A DNA stretch of 38,822 nucleotides from Candidatus Levyibacteriota bacterium (GTDB taxonomy: Bacteria > Patescibacteria > Microgenomatia > Levybacterales > UBA12049). The stretch is taken from contig JACPGP010000024.1 of NCBI GenBank assembly GCA_016182425.1, forward strand, positions 1 through 38,822. Reading direction: 5' to 3'. Every line of letters begins with the position of its first letter. The stretch's first letter is position 1. Positions 1-6,124 of this stretch are shown piece by piece. Both the position numbers and the translations under genes were made by a program. The notes below the pieces were generated by a model that saw nothing but the letters and a program-made list of their open reading frames with translations, did no database searches and had not been told where the DNA came from.

Positions 1-119
1 ATTACATTTTTACTTGAACAATAGGCACAACCATATCTTTTTTCATGACATTGATTTTACTCTTCACCGAGTCATTTGAATACTGTTAACCGAAGAACAG
101 GTAAAAACATACTAAAAAA

Positions 120-281
120 GTGACCAAATTACAACGGTGCCAACGAAAAACTGTTCATGACTTTGGTGTGGAAACAGAAAAGTTATTGGTCGATTTTTTG
201 AGTGGAAGGATTAGGTTAGATGAGGTTCCAGGAAGGGTAACTTTAGACGAGGATGTTACCGGTGCTGACTTGGGGGACTAG
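120..281 (+). CDS. possible small acidic protein, 53 aa
   Basis: An open frame starting GTG and ending TAG encodes 53 residues with a plausible amino-acid mix and a rather acidic second half (ending GADLGD). It lies in an otherwise empty 415-base stretch at the window edge. A weak TACTAA-like box lies just upstream, which would fit the leaderless style of other genes here, but there is no SD and no recognisable family. It could equally be the tail of a decayed gene. Bases 1-119 and 282-339 show nothing I can support. Confidence 0.3.
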   Translation: MTKLQRCQRKTVHDFGVETEKLLVDFLSGRIRLDEVPGRVTLDEDVTGADLGD

Positions 282-339
282 GTACAGTGCCCCAGGTGAG
301 AGACTGATAATCGGATAATAAGAATGGTCAAAGAATTGG

Positions 340-345
340 TATAAT
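340..345 (+). promoter_or_regulatory. -10 box of the tRNA-Thr promoter
   Basis: TATAAT preceded by TGG (extended -10) lies about 70 nt upstream of the tRNA-Thr gene. No convincing -35 box is visible. It is the only good promoter before the tRNA and would also transcribe the fused glycosyltransferase gene. Confidence 0.5.
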
Positions 346-358
346 AACTAGATTTTAT

Positions 359-414
359 GCCTGAGTAGCCCAGCCTACGCTAGGGCTACGGCTGGTAAAT
401 CAGTTGGTAGATAA
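359..414 (+). pseudogene. partial, interrupted copy of the tRNA 5' half
   Basis: GCCTGAGTAGCCCAG followed later by ATCAGTTGGTAGAT mirrors the first 25 bases of the adjacent tRNA-Thr (GCCTGAATAGCTCAG, TTGGTAGAGC), but is split by an insert that can fold (CAGCC with GGCTG). It looks like a tandem partial duplication of the tRNA 5' end disrupted by a small palindromic repeat. It has no 3' half, so it cannot be a working tRNA. Confidence 0.4.
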
Positions 415-415
415 T

Positions 416-491
416 GCCTGAATAGCTCAGTTGGTAGAGCAGCTGTTTTGTAAACAGCAGGTCGTCAGTCCGAGTCTGACTTCAGGCTCCA
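416..491 (+). tRNA. tRNA-Thr (anticodon TGT)
   Basis: A full cloverleaf can be read: acceptor GCCTGAA/TTCAGGC, D-stem GCTC/GAGC, anticodon stem GCTGT/ACAGC with loop TTTGTAA (anticodon TGT), T-stem GTCAG/CTGAC, discriminator T, and encoded CCA. The final A of CCA is also the A of the ATG that starts the glycosyltransferase gene, so the two genes overlap by one base. Maturation of the tRNA would therefore cut the downstream reading frame exactly inside its start codon. Confidence 0.95.
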
Positions 492-1648
492 TGGGTAAAA
501 AGCGGATTTTAGTATTAACTGATCATATGCCGTGGGGTCATCGGGCAATTGCTAAAGCAATACATGGCTATCTAAAGCCAGTAGAGGCTAAATACGGCTG
601 GCAAGTTGACTATGATGAAGTAGAACTGCAATTTAAGGCAGCCAATGAGCTCTACGTGTTTATCTATCGTTTTTGGCCATCTATAGGAAAAGTTAACTTG
701 AAGATGATGGAAAATGAAACGTTACGTAAGGCGTTTGTAGAGGTACTGGACAGTGATTTACCTAATTTGATCGAGAAAATTGAAGGTTATGAGCCTGACT
801 TGGTAATCTCAACTTATTTTATGCACTCGCACGCATTGGCAAAGTGGCGTAAAGAACACAGACAAAAGTTCAAACTATGGAATGTGGTGGCAGATCCGTG
901 GACGATCAATCCAGTGTCGTTCGTTCCAGGAGCAGATATTAATTTAGTTTATGACGAGGCAGGTGAGGAACTGGCTTTAAAATTGGGTATAGAAAAAAAT
1001 AAAGTTTTTAAAAGTGGTTGGTGGGTGCGGAAAGAAATGTACCGGCCAGAGCTAAACGATCCTGCTTTTAGATTTAAAATAAGAAAAAAACTAGGTTTTG
1101 ATGATAAACAGCCAGTAATCTTTGTGGGTGGTGGAAGTTTGGGTACAAATTCGATTGCTAAATTGTTTCCGGCGTTGCTTTTGATTAAAAGGGATGTTGG
1201 GGTTGTGTTTAATTCGGGAACGGACAAGATGACGTATGCAATGGTTGAAAGATTTTCTCAGTTATTGGAAAGACTCAAGTTAACCAAGAGAGTCAAAATA
1301 GTTAATTTAGGTTGGATTGAAAATATGGGTGAAATACTGTGTGCTTGTGATGTAGTGTTTGGGAAAGCAGGTCCAAACTTTTTGTTTGATGTGGTGGCGG
1401 TGGGCAAGCCATTTGTGGCCATCACTCATGTGGGTGGTCAGGAAGATGGCAACCTAGAGCTTATAAAACGGAAAAAGCTGGGGTGGGTTAGAGAAAAGCT
1501 AGCTCAACCAGTTGATTTTTTACTAAAATATTCGCGATCGCCGAAGAAATATAATGATAAATATAGGATTACGATATCTGAAGAAGCAAAAAGAAACCAA
1601 AAAACGGAATCAAATATAGTGGAGTTGGTGAAAAAGGTGATGGAGTAG
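491..1648 (+). CDS. glycosyltransferase, MGDG-synthase/MurG-like (GT28 type)
   Basis: A 385-aa GT-B fold glycosyltransferase. The N-terminus KKRILVLTDHMPWGHRAIAK matches the GH-RA motif of monogalactosyldiacylglycerol synthase-type enzymes. The C-terminal half holds FVGGGSLGTN, GWIENMGEILCACDVVFGK, a KAGPNFLFDVVAVGKPF donor loop, and a QEDGN motif expected to hold the nucleotide sugar. It probably transfers a sugar from a UDP donor to a membrane lipid at the inner membrane face. An in-frame TTG further upstream would start inside the tRNA, so ATG 491 is chosen; no later start keeps the first beta strand. There is no SD and no own -10 box, so expression must come from the tRNA transcript. Exact acceptor unknown. 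Confidence 0.8.
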   Translation: MGKKRILVLTDHMPWGHRAIAKAIHGYLKPVEAKYGWQVDYDEVELQFKAANELYVFIYRFWPSIGKVNLKMMENETLRKAFVEVLDSDLPNLIEKIEGYEPDLVISTYFMHSHALAKWRKEHRQKFKLWNVVADPWTINPVSFVPGADINLVYDEAGEELALKLGIEKNKVFKSGWWVRKEMYRPELNDPAFRFKIRKKLGFDDKQPVIFVGGGSLGTNSIAKLFPALLLIKRDVGVVFNSGTDKMTYAMVERFSQLLERLKLTKRVKIVNLGWIENMGEILCACDVVFGKAGPNFLFDVVAVGKPFVAITHVGGQEDGNLELIKRKKLGWVREKLAQPVDFLLKYSRSPKKYNDKYRITISEEAKRNQKTESNIVELVKKVME

Positions 1649-1804
1649 AAAAAACACCCACCAAAGGCGTTGCTTCAATAGCGGCTTTTCCACGCTATAA
1701 GACGTGGTGGATGGCTGGTCTCTAGGGCAAGGCCTTGCTGACACAGTACCTTCCATTTTAGAAGTTTAGCTAGAAAAAACACCTTCTTAAAGATCGCCTT
1801 TGGT
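1646..1804 (+). ncRNA. possible structured non-coding RNA or repeat-flanked intergenic element
   Basis: The gap between the glycosyltransferase and the Rrf2 gene has unexpected order. TAGAAAAAACACC occurs twice (1646-1658 and 1771-1783). ACCAAAGGCG (1660-1669) is the exact complement of CGCCTTTGGT (1795-1804), so the whole stretch could close into one long-range stem. Inside are short hairpins such as CCACG/CGTGG and GCAAGG/CCTTGC. I could not match it to tmRNA, RNase P, SRP or 6S RNA. It may be a leader of the regulator, a small RNA, or a degenerate mobile repeat. Confidence 0.3.
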
Positions 1805-1811
1805 AGGATGG

Positions 1812-1817
1812 TAAAAT
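1812..1817 (+). promoter_or_regulatory. -10 box of the Rrf2 gene (leaderless)
   Basis: TAAAAT ends 6 nt before ATG 1824, so transcription should begin at or next to the start codon. It lies just outside the 1660/1804 inverted repeat. Confidence 0.5.
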
Positions 1818-1823
1818 TGTATC

Positions 1824-2213
1824 ATGATTACCATACCAAAGAAAGTCGAGTATAGTATTATATTAATAGCTTACTTGGCAAAAAACAAGCAAGGTTCCGT
1901 GTCTTTAACACATGTTTCCAAGAGATTAAAGCTGCCATATCGGTTCTTGGGACAGCTGGCGGGAAAGTTGAAAGAGGCGGGGATTGTAACAAGTCGAGAA
2001 GGTAAGAGTGGCGGTTATGAATTGGTTGCTGGCTGGCAAAAGAAAAACCTGTATGATCTAATGGAAGCTTTGGGTGAGAATAAACGAATGGTTAAGTGTT
2101 TGGGAGACGGTGAATGTAGTCGGGCTGCCGAGTGCGATTTGAGAACGATTTGGAATAAGGTTGAAAAGAACTTTATTGATCAGTTAAAACAAATTAAGTT
2201 AGAAGAAATATAA
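1824..2213 (+). CDS. Rrf2/IscR-family transcriptional regulator
   Basis: A 129-aa Rrf2-type regulator. Residues 1-65 form the winged helix-turn-helix (recognition region around VSKRLKLPYRFLGQL, wing SREGKSGGYEL). The three cysteines of the family are present at C92, C98 and C104 with five residues between each, the same spacing and numbering as the [2Fe-2S] ligands of IscR. This strongly suggests an Fe-S or redox/NO-sensing repressor. The start is supported by a leaderless promoter 6 nt upstream. The next gene begins 2 nt after its stop and encodes a two-cysteine redox protein, so the pair probably forms one operon. Its targets cannot be read from the window. Confidence 0.85.
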   Translation: MITIPKKVEYSIILIAYLAKNKQGSVSLTHVSKRLKLPYRFLGQLAGKLKEAGIVTSREGKSGGYELVAGWQKKNLYDLMEALGENKRMVKCLGDGECSRAAECDLRTIWNKVEKNFIDQLKQIKLEEI

Positions 2214-2215
2214 TT

Positions 2216-2479
2216 ATGAAAGTAAAAAGTCAAAATTCAAAAGTCAAAACAAAACAGTACATTACCGAGAATACCTTGATTGCAGAAGTGGTGGAAAGGT
2301 ACCCAGATATAGCGGAGATATTGACTGAAGATTATGGCTTTCATTGTGTCAGTTGTTTTGCTGCTGAAATGGAAACTATTGGTATGGGAGCTGGTGGGCA
2401 TGGAATGTCCGCAGAGGAAATCAAACGGATGTTGACAGCTCTAAACAAATTAATTGGTCAAGATAGTAAAAATAAATAA
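2216..2479 (+). CDS. DUF1858 (hybrid-cluster-protein-associated redox disulfide) domain protein
   Basis: An 87-aa protein. Residues about 15-80 match the DUF1858 pattern: ITENTLIAEVVERYPDIAEI, then a CVSC motif (HCVSCFAAEMETI) and GMSAEEIKRMLTALNKLI. Such small proteins carry a redox disulfide and are often linked to hybrid cluster proteins or nitrosative stress repair. It sits 2 nt behind the IscR-like gene, so redox-controlled co-expression is likely. The first 13 residues (KVKSQNSKVKTKQ) are encoded by an A-rich micro-repeat of the family seen all over this window and may be a later insertion. Confidence 0.8.
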   Translation: MKVKSQNSKVKTKQYITENTLIAEVVERYPDIAEILTEDYGFHCVSCFAAEMETIGMGAGGHGMSAEEIKRMLTALNKLIGQDSKNK

Positions 2480-2481
2480 AA

Positions 2482-2507
2482 AATCCCCCGAAAATTTTCG
2501 GGGGATT
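2482..2507 (-). terminator. intrinsic terminator (mainly minus strand)
   Basis: A perfect 13-bp inverted repeat (AATCCCCCGAAAA / TTTTCGGGGGATT) stands between the converging DUF1858 gene and the Cys-rich surface protein gene. Read on the minus strand it is followed by a T-rich run (TTTTTATTTATTTTT), a standard terminator for the minus gene. The plus side lacks a T run but could still use the hairpin. Confidence 0.85.
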
Positions 2508-2527
2508 GGTGGTCTGTTATTGGTTGA

Positions 2528-3439
2528 TTAATCAAGTTTGTCTACAATCTTGCAGACAGTGCCGGATAGTACGCAAGTTTTGTTGGCAGGTGCTTTTATT
2601 GTTGGGCATTTTAGACCAGGTCTAGTTGGAACACAAGATAGTCCACACCAACCGCAGGTAATACCGGTTCGAGTGGGGAGAAGAGAGACTCGGGGTGTGA
2701 GTCGTGGATTGAGAGTAACTTTGGGGATAGGAAGACATTTGCCAAGTGGTATGGTCTCGACTGATTCATCCTTTTGCACTCTTTTTGGTGTTTGACAATA
2801 TTGCCCTATATCGCAATCATTGTCGCCGGTACATTGTCGCGGGTCGTCTGGACGGTTGGTTGGCTTTTGGGGATTTTTGCAGGTGCCATGACCTTCACAG
2901 GCCTTGCGAGCTAGTTCACGAAGGACACTTTGACCAGCACAACTACCCTTAATTGGCTTGACTTCGCCAGTGGTCCCATCATAACAAGAATATTTGGCAG
3001 ATGAAAAACCGGTTTCAGTGTACAATGGATTAATTTGAGCACCAGTGGGAAGTCGGGGGGATTCGCAAGCAGTACCGACCTCAAATGAATTAGTACCGTA
3101 TTTACAGGCAGAAGTTGGCTTTGGACCAAGTGTTCCTTGAGGACAAAATTGGCTGGTTAATTTAAAAATATCACCGCAAAAACCTTTCGGAATTTGATCT
3201 TTATCTTGGTTTTCACCTTTTTTGCAATAGTTATCAAATAATTCAGTAACTTCATGGCAAAGTGCACTGGGAACATTGGTTGGTCTAACAACTGGAGTCG
3301 TTTTTGGAAGAATAGAACTACCACCCACGGTACTATCACCGAGAACGCCACTTTGATTGAGAGATAGAAAAGTGCTAACAACAGCTAAAGTTAATACAGA
3401 GAGAGATAAAGCTAAAACAGTTGATTTGTGTGAATCCAT
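2528..3439 (-). CDS. membrane-anchored Cys-rich surface protein
   Basis: A 303-aa protein of unknown function. Residues 7-27 form a hydrophobic signal anchor (STVLALSLSVLTLAVVSTFL). The rest is exported, low in hydrophobic stretches, and carries about 20 cysteines in pairs (CTGDNDCDIGQYC, CGWCGLSC), separated by Thr/Pro-rich linkers (VTLNPRLTPRVSLLPTRTG). This points to a disulfide-stabilised extracellular rod or adhesin-like protein. A similar Cys/Thr/Pro style is seen in the partial protein at the right end of the window. The ATG is preceded by TATTAT (3448-3453) with an 8-nt gap, fitting a leaderless start, and a strong terminator follows. Confidence 0.7.
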   Translation of the reverse strand: MDSHKSTVLALSLSVLTLAVVSTFLSLNQSGVLGDSTVGGSSILPKTTPVVRPTNVPSALCHEVTELFDNYCKKGENQDKDQIPKGFCGDIFKLTSQFCPQGTLGPKPTSACKYGTNSFEVGTACESPRLPTGAQINPLYTETGFSSAKYSCYDGTTGEVKPIKGSCAGQSVLRELARKACEGHGTCKNPQKPTNRPDDPRQCTGDNDCDIGQYCQTPKRVQKDESVETIPLGKCLPIPKVTLNPRLTPRVSLLPTRTGITCGWCGLSCVPTRPGLKCPTIKAPANKTCVLSGTVCKIVDKLD

Positions 3440-3512
3440 TCACTTTAATAATAGTTAACTATAAAAATCTACCAGTATTTGGGGGTGTAAGTCAAGGGAT
3501 CGGGGATATCAA

Positions 3513-4097
3513 CTAGAGAATTATTTTGAGGATGAACTGGATGGCGGGTGTCAGGATTAGATTGATTAAATTTGAGCCTTTGAAGGGAAGAAATAATATA
3601 AGTGCTAAGATGATAACTCCGTACTGGTCGAAAGCCTGTTGCCAACGGAGTGAGTGTGCTTCTGGAAGTAAATTGAGGAGAATTTTGGAACCATCTAGAG
3701 GAGGAAGAGGAAGTAAGTTGAAAACGGCTAAGACTATATTGGTTTGGATAAAGATATAGAAAGGAGGAAGAGGCAGGAAGCGGATGACAATCGCGAAAAT
3801 AATGGCAAGGGAGAGGTTGCTAAGTGGTCCAGCCAGCGCGACATAAATTTCTTCACGTTTACTTAGGTTGTAAGGATCGATAGGGACTGGTTTACCCCAA
3901 CCAAAATGGACAATAAAAAGCATGAGTGTACCTAACGGGTCTAGGTGAGCGAGCGGGTTTAGAGTGACTCTGCCAAAAGAACGGGGGGTGGGATCGCCGA
4001 AATGATCGGCAACAAATGCATGTGAAAATTCGTGGATGGTAATAGCAATAATCAGTCCAACGAAGAAAATTAAGCCCTCCAAAAGTCCAATATCCAT
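3513..4097 (-). CDS. site-2 protease family (M50) membrane metallopeptidase
   Basis: A 194-aa minimal M50 protease. HEFSH at residues 22-26 gives the zinc ligands and catalytic Glu inside the first membrane helix, and LPLPPLDGSK near residue 145 supplies the third ligand Asp. Four or more membrane segments are visible and there is no PDZ domain, as in the short YwhC/Rv-type subgroup. It would cleave membrane-embedded substrates. The frame is open further upstream (to 4211) across rpmB, but a TATACT box ends 5 nt before ATG 4097, which decides the start. It is divergent from rpmB across only 15 bases. Confidence 0.85.
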   Translation of the reverse strand: MDIGLLEGLIFFVGLIIAITIHEFSHAFVADHFGDPTPRSFGRVTLNPLAHLDPLGTLMLFIVHFGWGKPVPIDPYNLSKREEIYVALAGPLSNLSLAIIFAIVIRFLPLPPFYIFIQTNIVLAVFNLLPLPPLDGSKILLNLLPEAHSLRWQQAFDQYGVIILALILFLPFKGSNLINLILTPAIQFILKIIL

Positions 4098-4112
4098 GTT
4101 ATAGTATAACCC
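4098..4112. promoter_or_regulatory. 15-bp divergent overlapping leaderless promoters (M50 protease / rpmB)
   Basis: The complete intergenic region between two divergent start codons is 15 bases, nearly palindromic (GTTATAGTATAAC). On the plus strand TATAGT (4100-4105) ends 7 nt before rpmB ATG. On the minus strand TATACT (4108-4103) ends 5 nt before the protease ATG. Both -35 regions must lie within the opposite gene, so the promoters should compete. Confidence 0.6.
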
Positions 4113-4316
4113 ATGAGAACATGTAGCTTGTGTGGTAAAGGTACTTCCATAGGTCGTAACCGCTCCCATGCCCAAAACCGAACTTCGAGAACTTATAAGG
4201 CAAATATACACAAAGTTAGCTTGCTAGTCGGCACCACTAAGGTTGGCGGTAAGTTTTGTAGTAAGTGTCTAAAATCCCTAAAGAGGGAAGTAAAACAAAA
4301 AACGGCACTTGTTTAG
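4113..4316 (+). CDS. rpmB: 50S ribosomal protein L28
   Basis: A 67-aa L28 with the family core SIGRNRSHAQNRTSRTYKAN and the C-terminal region. Two CxxC pairs (CSLC at 4-7, CSKC at 48-51) form the zinc-binding version of L28. It is a single gene, probably transcribed as a leaderless mRNA from the shared 15-bp promoter region. Its stop codon lies inside the loop of the terminator hairpin at 4300-4326. Confidence 0.93.
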   Translation: MRTCSLCGKGTSIGRNRSHAQNRTSRTYKANIHKVSLLVGTTKVGGKFCSKCLKSLKREVKQKTALV

Positions 4317-4326
4317 GGTGCCGTTT
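4300..4326 (-). terminator. intrinsic terminator between converging rpmB and Lys-rich gene
   Basis: AAACGGCAC (4300-4308) and GTGCCGTTT (4318-4326) form a 9-bp stem. On the minus strand it is followed by TTTTTTGTTTT, making a good terminator for the small Lys-rich gene. It overlaps the last codons of rpmB and probably works in both directions. Confidence 0.8.
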
Positions 4327-4342
4327 AATGATTTAAGAAGAA

Positions 4343-4453
4343 CTACTTTTTCTTAGCTTTTTTGACGGTCTTTTTCTTAACTACTTTCTTAACAGCTTTT
4401 TTAGCGACTTTCTTCTTAACGACTTTTTTGACGGCTTTCTTTTTTACTGGCAT
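4343..4453 (-). CDS. Lys-rich 36-aa basic protein (histone-tail-like)
   Basis: A complete small gene read from the minus strand: ATG at 4453, stop TAG at 4343-4345. The product is MPVKKKAVKKVVKKKVAK followed by more of the same; only Lys, Val, Ala plus one Pro and one Thr. It resembles the Lys/Ala-rich tails of bacterial histone H1-like or HU-like proteins and ribosome-associated tails, so nucleic-acid binding is likely. Unlike most neighbours it has a consensus SD (AGGAGG, 10 nt before ATG) and a clear promoter (TTGACA at 4505-4500, 18-bp spacer, TAAATT at 4481-4476), suggesting strong expression. A terminator follows. No family can be named with certainty. Confidence 0.75.
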   Translation of the reverse strand: MPVKKKAVKKVVKKKVAKKAVKKVVKKKTVKKAKKK

Positions 4454-4463
4454 AAATTTTATT

Positions 4464-4505
4464 CCTCCTTTAAATAATTTAAGTCTTTTTTGTAAAATAT
4501 GTCAA
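4464..4505 (-). promoter_or_regulatory. promoter and SD of the Lys-rich protein gene
   Basis: Minus strand: TTGACA (4505-4500), 18-bp spacer, TAAATT (4481-4476), then AGGAGG (4469-4464). This is one of the few resident genes with a leader and a strong SD. The remaining stretch up to fmt (4506-4636) is A/T-rich and contains the micro-repeat TTAGGAATTAGGAATTATAA at about 4569; nothing else is seen in it. Confidence 0.65.
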
Positions 4506-4636
4506 AATAAATAGTGCCTATCTAATGGTTATATATAAGCAAATTAAGAAGAAAAAAGGACTTAAATTAATTAGGAATTAGGAATTATAAATTAGGAGTT
4601 TTACTGTAAGATAAGGTAAAAATACCAGTATTAAAT

Positions 4637-5497
4637 TTATTTTGAAAGTGAATAGTGTGATGAAATTTCAGACCAAAAAGTGGACTTTTTGCCTTCGATC
4701 TGGACTTTTTCTAATTCAAGAGTACTGTTATTTTTGGTAAAGGAAAAAATCTTCATGGTTAGTTTTGGTCCATTTTTGGGGAAAACGAAGGTCCAGACTC
4801 CAGGCCAAGGAAGGAGGGCCCTGATTTTTTTGTCTAAAATTGGGGCAAATTCTGGGTCTGATAATTTTTTTGAATCGATATATCCATCGTCTTTGGTTAG
4901 CTGCCGGGCATAAAATCCTGTGCCGGATTGGGGGAGTGGAGCTATATTGCCAGAAACTATTTCGGGAAGAGTGCTAATAATGAGATCGCCTCCAAGGTCA
5001 TAGAGTGAAGTGTAAAGAGATTCTTTAGTATCGGTGGGTAGAAGCGGTTGACTGACCTGTGTGATAAGGTCGCCTTTGTCAAACTTGGCAGACATCTTGA
5101 TGAGAGTAACTCCGATGGTCTCCTCGCCATTTAGAATAGCCCATTCAATCGGGAAACGTCCAGCATATTGGGGCAGAAGAGACGGATGGAAATTGATAGG
5201 CATAACTTTAGGAAGATTTAGCCATTTATCATTTATCATTTGACCATATCCGGCAACAACTATAAAATCAGGACGTTCGATGTTGGGAATAGTATTTAGA
5301 TCTTCAAGTGGAAACAGAGGTAAATTATTATCCTTGGCATACTGATGAACTGCGGTAGTGGTTAGTACTCCTCGATCACCTTTGCGAGGGGGAGTCGTGA
5401 CTACTCCGACAATCTGAAAGCCGGGGTGTTCATGTAGCTTTTTGAGTATCTGAACTGAGTATTGTTGAAATGAACCGAAGAATACAACTGAAATCAT
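4637..5497 (-). CDS. fmt: methionyl-tRNA formyltransferase
   Basis: A 286-aa formyltransferase that would use 10-formyl-tetrahydrofolate to formylate initiator Met-tRNA. The catalytic site reads NFHPSLLPQYAG (N102, H104) with FDKGD (D140), matching the Asn-His-Asp triad of the family, and the C-terminal OB-like domain follows from about residue 205. It is slightly shorter than the E. coli enzyme (315 aa). It stands back to back with the peptide deformylase gene, the classical functional partner that removes the formyl group. TATAAT ends 5 nt before the ATG, so the mRNA should be leaderless. Confidence 0.88.
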   Translation of the reverse strand: MISVVFFGSFQQYSVQILKKLHEHPGFQIVGVVTTPPRKGDRGVLTTTAVHQYAKDNNLPLFPLEDLNTIPNIERPDFIVVAGYGQMINDKWLNLPKVMPINFHPSLLPQYAGRFPIEWAILNGEETIGVTLIKMSAKFDKGDLITQVSQPLLPTDTKESLYTSLYDLGGDLIISTLPEIVSGNIAPLPQSGTGFYARQLTKDDGYIDSKKLSDPEFAPILDKKIRALLPWPGVWTFVFPKNGPKLTMKIFSFTKNNSTLELEKVQIEGKKSTFWSEISSHYSLSK

Positions 5498-5529
5498 GCC
5501 TAATTATAGCTTTTTTGGTAAAATGAGTC
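5498..5529. promoter_or_regulatory. divergent leaderless promoters for fmt and def
   Basis: In the 32-base gap, the minus strand has TATAAT (5508-5503) with a 5-nt gap to the fmt ATG, and the plus strand has TAAAAT (5519-5524) with a 5-nt gap to the def ATG. Both predicted transcription starts fall on the start codons. Confidence 0.65.
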
Positions 5530-6102
5530 ATGCGGAAGATAGTGTTTTATCCAAACGAGATCCTGAGAGTGAAGACTAGGGATATCAAATCAATTGATGA
5601 GATGCTTCAAGCTGATGTTGACGAGTTGAGGTGGGCTCTACAGAAGGAGAAAGATCATGCTGCAGGTTTGGCGGCGGTTCAGGTTGGCTTGGATCGAAGA
5701 TTTTTTGGCTTAGTCACTGGACAAAAGAGGAACTTACAAATTTTTATAAACCCCAGAGTCATTAAGACGTTTGGTCAGAAGTTACATCCGATTATGACAT
5801 TTGATGATGGCAAGCAAGAAGACTTTTTGGAGGGTTGCCTGTCTTTTCCGGGGCTTTTTGGGACAGTTAATCGATATTTGCGGATTGAAGCCGAATGGGA
5901 AGAAATCAAGGGTAAGAAACTAGAAACTAGAAACAAGAAACTGGAAGGGATTGAGGCAATCGCTTATCAACATGAACTGGACCACCTAAACGGCATTTTG
6001 TTTATTGATCATATAAAAGAAGAAGGTGGGGAGCTATATATGTGGGAGGGGGACAAGAAAAAGCGAGTTGATCTAAACCTGGTAGTGGAAAAGGAAAAAT
6101 AA
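5530..6102 (+). CDS. def: peptide deformylase
   Basis: A 190-aa zinc/iron hydrolase that removes the N-formyl group from new proteins. All three motifs are present: GLAAVQVG (residues 46-53; Pro of the usual GLAAPQVG is Val), EGCLSFPG with metal ligand C103, and QHELDHLNG with H148, catalytic E149 and H152. Residues 127-140 (KGKKLETRNKKLEG) are encoded by a repeat-like run (AACTAGAAACTAGAAACAAG) typical of the micro-repeats of this genome, sitting in the loop before the HELDH helix. Transcribed divergently from fmt. Confidence 0.93.
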   Translation: MRKIVFYPNEILRVKTRDIKSIDEMLQADVDELRWALQKEKDHAAGLAAVQVGLDRRFFGLVTGQKRNLQIFINPRVIKTFGQKLHPIMTFDDGKQEDFLEGCLSFPGLFGTVNRYLRIEAEWEEIKGKKLETRNKKLEGIEAIAYQHELDHLNGILFIDHIKEEGGELYMWEGDKKKRVDLNLVVEKEK

Positions 6103-6124
6103 CAACAAAATACCGGGGGGAATA

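Noticed and set aside
431..490. N-terminal extension of the glycosyltransferase starting at TTG 431
   Set aside because: This part is the tRNA-Thr itself; the protein sequence it would encode does not fit the family.
1646..1783. Direct repeats TAGAAAAAACACC as a CRISPR or att pair
   Set aside because: Only two copies, 125 bp apart, short and A-rich, with no cas or integrase gene near.
4098..4211. Longer M50 protease start at 4211
   Set aside because: It would run antisense through rpmB; the -10 box at 4103-4108 decides for ATG 4097.
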